64,000 bases of DNA from Hoeflea_A sp965204935 (GTDB lineage: Bacteria; Pseudomonadota; Alphaproteobacteria; Rhizobiales; Rhizobiaceae). The stretch lies in the NCBI RefSeq assembly GCF_965204935.1, contig NZ_CBDBFO010000002.1. One strand, written 5' to 3'. Position numbers and translations under genes: made by a program. The notes beneath the pieces are model-generated. The model was given only the letters and a program-made list of their open reading frames with translations, did no database searches and had not been told where the DNA came from. Shown in pieces: positions 61,712 through 64,000 of the stretch; position 1 is the first letter of the stretch, and every line of letters starts with the position of its first letter.

Positions 61712-62002
61712 TGGGAAATATTAAGAACAAAATTTCCGGATTGCGCAATGATATTTGGATAGAACCTGAGAAAAATTTATTCGCAGTCACGAAAAGCAAT
61801 ATTGGGGCACTATTATTGATCAAAACAAACTGTTTTTCCGGCGAAATGTATATTATTCAAGGGTCAATCAAGAATTATATATATTTTCTATTTAGTAAAA
61901 AAATGTGTGCACGGATCAATATAACTGCATAATTGATTATGTCGATCAAAAGGCAGCGGGGCCCGCCAAGCGCGCCCCGTCATAAACAGCCTTGCCCGGT
62001 TG
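61712..62002. other. AT-rich gene-free region
   Basis: About 290 bp of markedly AT-rich DNA between the candidate small RNA and the end of the aminotransferase gene. Open frames here have unusual composition and no family resemblance. Apart from the promoter-like elements of the candidate RNA I see no feature. Confidence 0.5.
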
Positions 62003-63385
62003 TCAGTCCTGAAGGCGGGTTATTGCATTACCGATTGCTTCGATGATCGCGTCAATATCGTCTCTGGTGCAGATCAATGCCGGACTGAGGCAGAGTGTGT
62101 TGTTGTAGGCGTCAAAGCTGCGGTTGGTCGCTCCGATCACGACACCATTGGACATGCAGTCGGCAACAATCGCCTGGACTGTGCCTTCGCTTGCCGGCTC
62201 CTTCGTTTCGCGATCCTTCACGAGTTCAAGTCCGCAGAAAAGTCCTTTGCCGCGAACATCGCCGACGATGGAATGCCGTTCCTTGAGGCCTTGCAGACAG
62301 GCCATCAGATATTCGCCCATTGTCCTTGCGTTTTCGAGCAGATCCTCGTCCTCGATGATACGCATGTTTTCCAGCGCAGCCGCCGGGCCAGCCGCACAGC
62401 CGCCGAACGTCGAGATATCGCGGAAATAGCTCATGGGATCTGAGGGATCGGACTTGAATTCGTTGAACACCGCCTCGGTGGTCACCGTGCACGAGATCGC
62501 CGCGTAACCGGAGGCGACTCCTTTTGCCATTGTGACAATGTCGGGCTCGATGCCGTAATGCTGATAACCGAACCATTTTCCAGTGCGGCCCAAGCCGCAG
62601 ACCACTTCGTCGATGTGAAGCAGGATATCGTATTTGCGGCAGATTTCCTGGACGGTCGGCCAATAGCCCTCTGGCGGTGTAATGACACCGCCGCCGGCCG
62701 TTATCGGCTCCAGAACAATGGCGCCGACCGTGTCCGGATCCTCCCGAAGAATGACTTCCTCGATGGCGCGGGCCGCGCGAACACCATAATCCGCGCAATC
62801 GCCATATTGCGACCGGTATTCAAGGCAGTGCGGCACCTCGACAAAACCGGGTGTAAAGGGGCCGTACTGGTCCTTTCTCTGGTTCTGACCGGTGGAGCTG
62901 AGCGCTGTAATGGTGGTGCCGTGATAGTCGCGCTCCCGATAGAGGATCTTGTGCTTCCGGCCGTCATATTTGTTGTGCGCGATCTGCCGCACGATCTTGT
63001 AGGCCTTCTCATTGGCCTCGGACCCTGAATTGGAGAGATAGACACGGCTCATGCCTGGCATCTTTTCGATGAGTTTCCTGGCGAACTGTGCGCCCGGGAC
63101 ATTGCCGGCGGAGTTAGCAAAATAGTTGAGCTTCACAAGCTGTTCGCGCACGGCATCGGCAATGCTTTCCCGGCCATACCCGACATTGACGGTCCAGACA
63201 CCGCCCGACACCGCATCGAGGTATTCCTTGCCCTTTGCGTCCCAAACCCGCATGCCCTTGCCTTCGATAATCACCAGCGGGTCGCTGGTTTCATATTTTT
63301 TGTGCTGGCTGAGGTGATGCCAGACATGGGCACGGTCGCTTTCGATCACTTCGCTGAAATCATTGCTGCCAAGAGATATGTTCAT
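62003..63385 (-). CDS. tpa: Class-III aminotransferase, taurine--pyruvate aminotransferase type
   Basis: This 460-residue PLP enzyme of the omega-aminotransferase group contains HLSQHKKYETSDPLVIIEGKGM, YLSNSGSEANEKAYKIVRQIAH, ILLHIDEVVCGLGRTGKWFGYQ and the PLP lysine in IVTMAKGVASGYA. The pattern resembles Tpa, which converts taurine plus pyruvate to sulfoacetaldehyde plus alanine. No xsc, tau transporter or sulfite exporter gene is in the window, so hypotaurine, beta-alanine or another omega-amine is possible. The ATG at 63385 has GGGAG upstream. It lies 161 bp downstream of a LysR gene on the same strand. Confidence 0.75.
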   Translation of the reverse strand: MNISLGSNDFSEVIESDRAHVWHHLSQHKKYETSDPLVIIEGKGMRVWDAKGKEYLDAVSGGVWTVNVGYGRESIADAVREQLVKLNYFANSAGNVPGAQFARKLIEKMPGMSRVYLSNSGSEANEKAYKIVRQIAHNKYDGRKHKILYRERDYHGTTITALSSTGQNQRKDQYGPFTPGFVEVPHCLEYRSQYGDCADYGVRAARAIEEVILREDPDTVGAIVLEPITAGGGVITPPEGYWPTVQEICRKYDILLHIDEVVCGLGRTGKWFGYQHYGIEPDIVTMAKGVASGYAAISCTVTTEAVFNEFKSDPSDPMSYFRDISTFGGCAAGPAAALENMRIIEDEDLLENARTMGEYLMACLQGLKERHSIVGDVRGKGLFCGLELVKDRETKEPASEGTVQAIVADCMSNGVVIGATNRSFDAYNNTLCLSPALICTRDDIDAIIEAIGNAITRLQD

Positions 63386-63546
63386 CGTCTCGCTCCCAAG
63401 CGGCAAAGGGAACAAATCAACCCCGCCGACCGATCCTTGTGTAACGTCCTGAAACAGACAATCCCATGTGACCACGGGAACGCGATAGCCCCAGTTCCGG
63501 GCGCTCGATGACGCCAGATAACAGAGCGGCCCGAGGCCGGTGCGGC

Positions 63547-64000
63547 TCAGTGGTGTTCGGGGGCGAACCAGCCATCGCTGAAGCGCCGCTTCAGAAAATC
63601 GACCACGACCCGCACCTTGTAAGGCAGGTAGCGGCGGCTCGGATACACAAGCCATGCCGAGGCCTGCGCATGACCGCCTGCCATATCGAATTCAGGCAAC
63701 ACGTTGACAAGTTTGCCGGCATTGATGTCCGCCTGAACCATCCATTCGGCAAGCAGCGTCGGACCGAGTCCATCGCAGGCGCACTGCTGCAGGGCCTGCA
63801 CGGACGAAATGATGATGTCGCCGTCAATGGGGATCGTAAATTCGTTGCCGTCACGATCTCTGGCGACCCAGTTCTGATTGTAGGCCGGTGCACGAAACAG
63901 CAGGCAACGATGGTCGCTCAGGTCCGTCGGATGATTGATCTTCCGATTGGACTTCAGGTAGTCCGGGCTGGCGCAGACAAAGTAACGGGTATTGAACAGT
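63547..64000 (-). CDS. LysR-family regulator (5' end outside window)
   Basis: The C-terminal 150 or so residues of a LysR substrate-binding domain are visible: RYFVCASPDYLKSN, CLLFRAPAYNQNW, QCACDGLGPTLLAEWM, and VYPSRRYLPYKVRVVVDFLKRRF. The N-terminal helix-turn-helix is beyond the right edge. Because it lies upstream of tpa on the same strand it could control that gene, but LysR genes are more often divergent from their targets. Confidence 0.85.
   Translation of the reverse strand, partial: LFNTRYFVCASPDYLKSNRKINHPTDLSDHRCLLFRAPAYNQNWVARDRDGNEFTIPIDGDIIISSVQALQQCACDGLGPTLLAEWMVQADINAGKLVNVLPEFDMAGGHAQASAWLVYPSRRYLPYKVRVVVDFLKRRFSDGWFAPEHH

Noticed and set aside
61239..61823. 194-codon minus-strand frame over the candidate RNA and VOC gene
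   Set aside because: It overlaps the VOC gene in another frame, passes through the terminator hairpin and has no recognisable motif.
61519..61932. Plus-strand frame across the AT-rich region
   Set aside because: It starts within the terminator stem, changes composition abruptly and resembles no family.

Overview
The window is a GC-rich chromosomal segment from an alphaproteobacterium, most likely Hyphomicrobiales (Phyllobacteriaceae/Rhizobiaceae-like). This is inferred from the complete beta-hydroxyaspartate cycle cluster, the frcBCAK fructose importer in rhizobial order, a thiOSGE operon behind a TPP riboswitch, ROK/IclR/PadR/MarR local regulators, and a self-sufficient reductive dehalogenase of the type known from Nitratireductor. 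No rRNA, tRNA or CRISPR array was seen. Gene density is high and most loci are small operons with their own regulator.

Layout. 1-5.3 kb: bhcR (cut by the window edge) divergent from bhcABCD, which turns glyoxylate plus glycine into aspartate/oxaloacetate. 5.4-9.8 kb: DUF427 protein, Tag-like glycosylase, M20 amidohydrolase and a GGDEF-EAL protein. 9.9-10.8 kb: an IS1031-type IS5-family element, followed by an AEC transporter and a secreted protein with a Pro/Asp/Arg repeat. 13-22.5 kb (minus): a CUT1 sugar importer plus two oxidoreductases and two TIM-barrel isomerases behind paired TGTAATCGATTACA operators. Its first permease gene is split by a second IS1031-type element. 22.7-28 kb: frcBCAK with a divergent ROK repressor, a perfect operator and a nested hairpin in the frcB leader. 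28-31.5 kb: a secreted EF-hand protein and an OmpR/EnvZ-type pair. 31.5-33.5 kb: a STELLO-type and a GT11 glycosyltransferase whose junction is made of a fragment of a MITE-like repeat.

33.5-44.2 kb: ferredoxin-NADP reductase, TPP riboswitch and thiOSGE, a threonine-dehydratase-like enzyme, a VOC protein, a GT1 glycosyltransferase, a gene broken by one nonsense codon, and a PadR-controlled NTF2-like/old-yellow-enzyme pair. 44.2-49.2 kb: copper-type P-ATPase, DUF992 secreted protein, and a membrane-anchored glutamate-synthase-like flavoprotein. 49.2-56.7 kb: a putative organohalide module, with two tandem MFS paralogues and a 2-hydroxyacid dehydrogenase facing away from a MarR gene and a 1077-residue reductive dehalogenase-reductase fusion. 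56.8-60.7 kb: the four-gene Anbu proteasome-like cluster. 60.7-64 kb: an intact MITE-like element, a VOC gene whose stop codon lies at the element's edge, a candidate small RNA with a clear terminator, a taurine-pyruvate-type aminotransferase and a partial LysR gene.

The strongest candidates for new biology are the dehalogenase island with its duplicated MFS transporters, the MITE-derived junction between two glycosyltransferase genes, the structured frcB leader, and the candidate small RNA near 61.6 kb. Most functional names rest on recognising motifs in the translations, without database searches.
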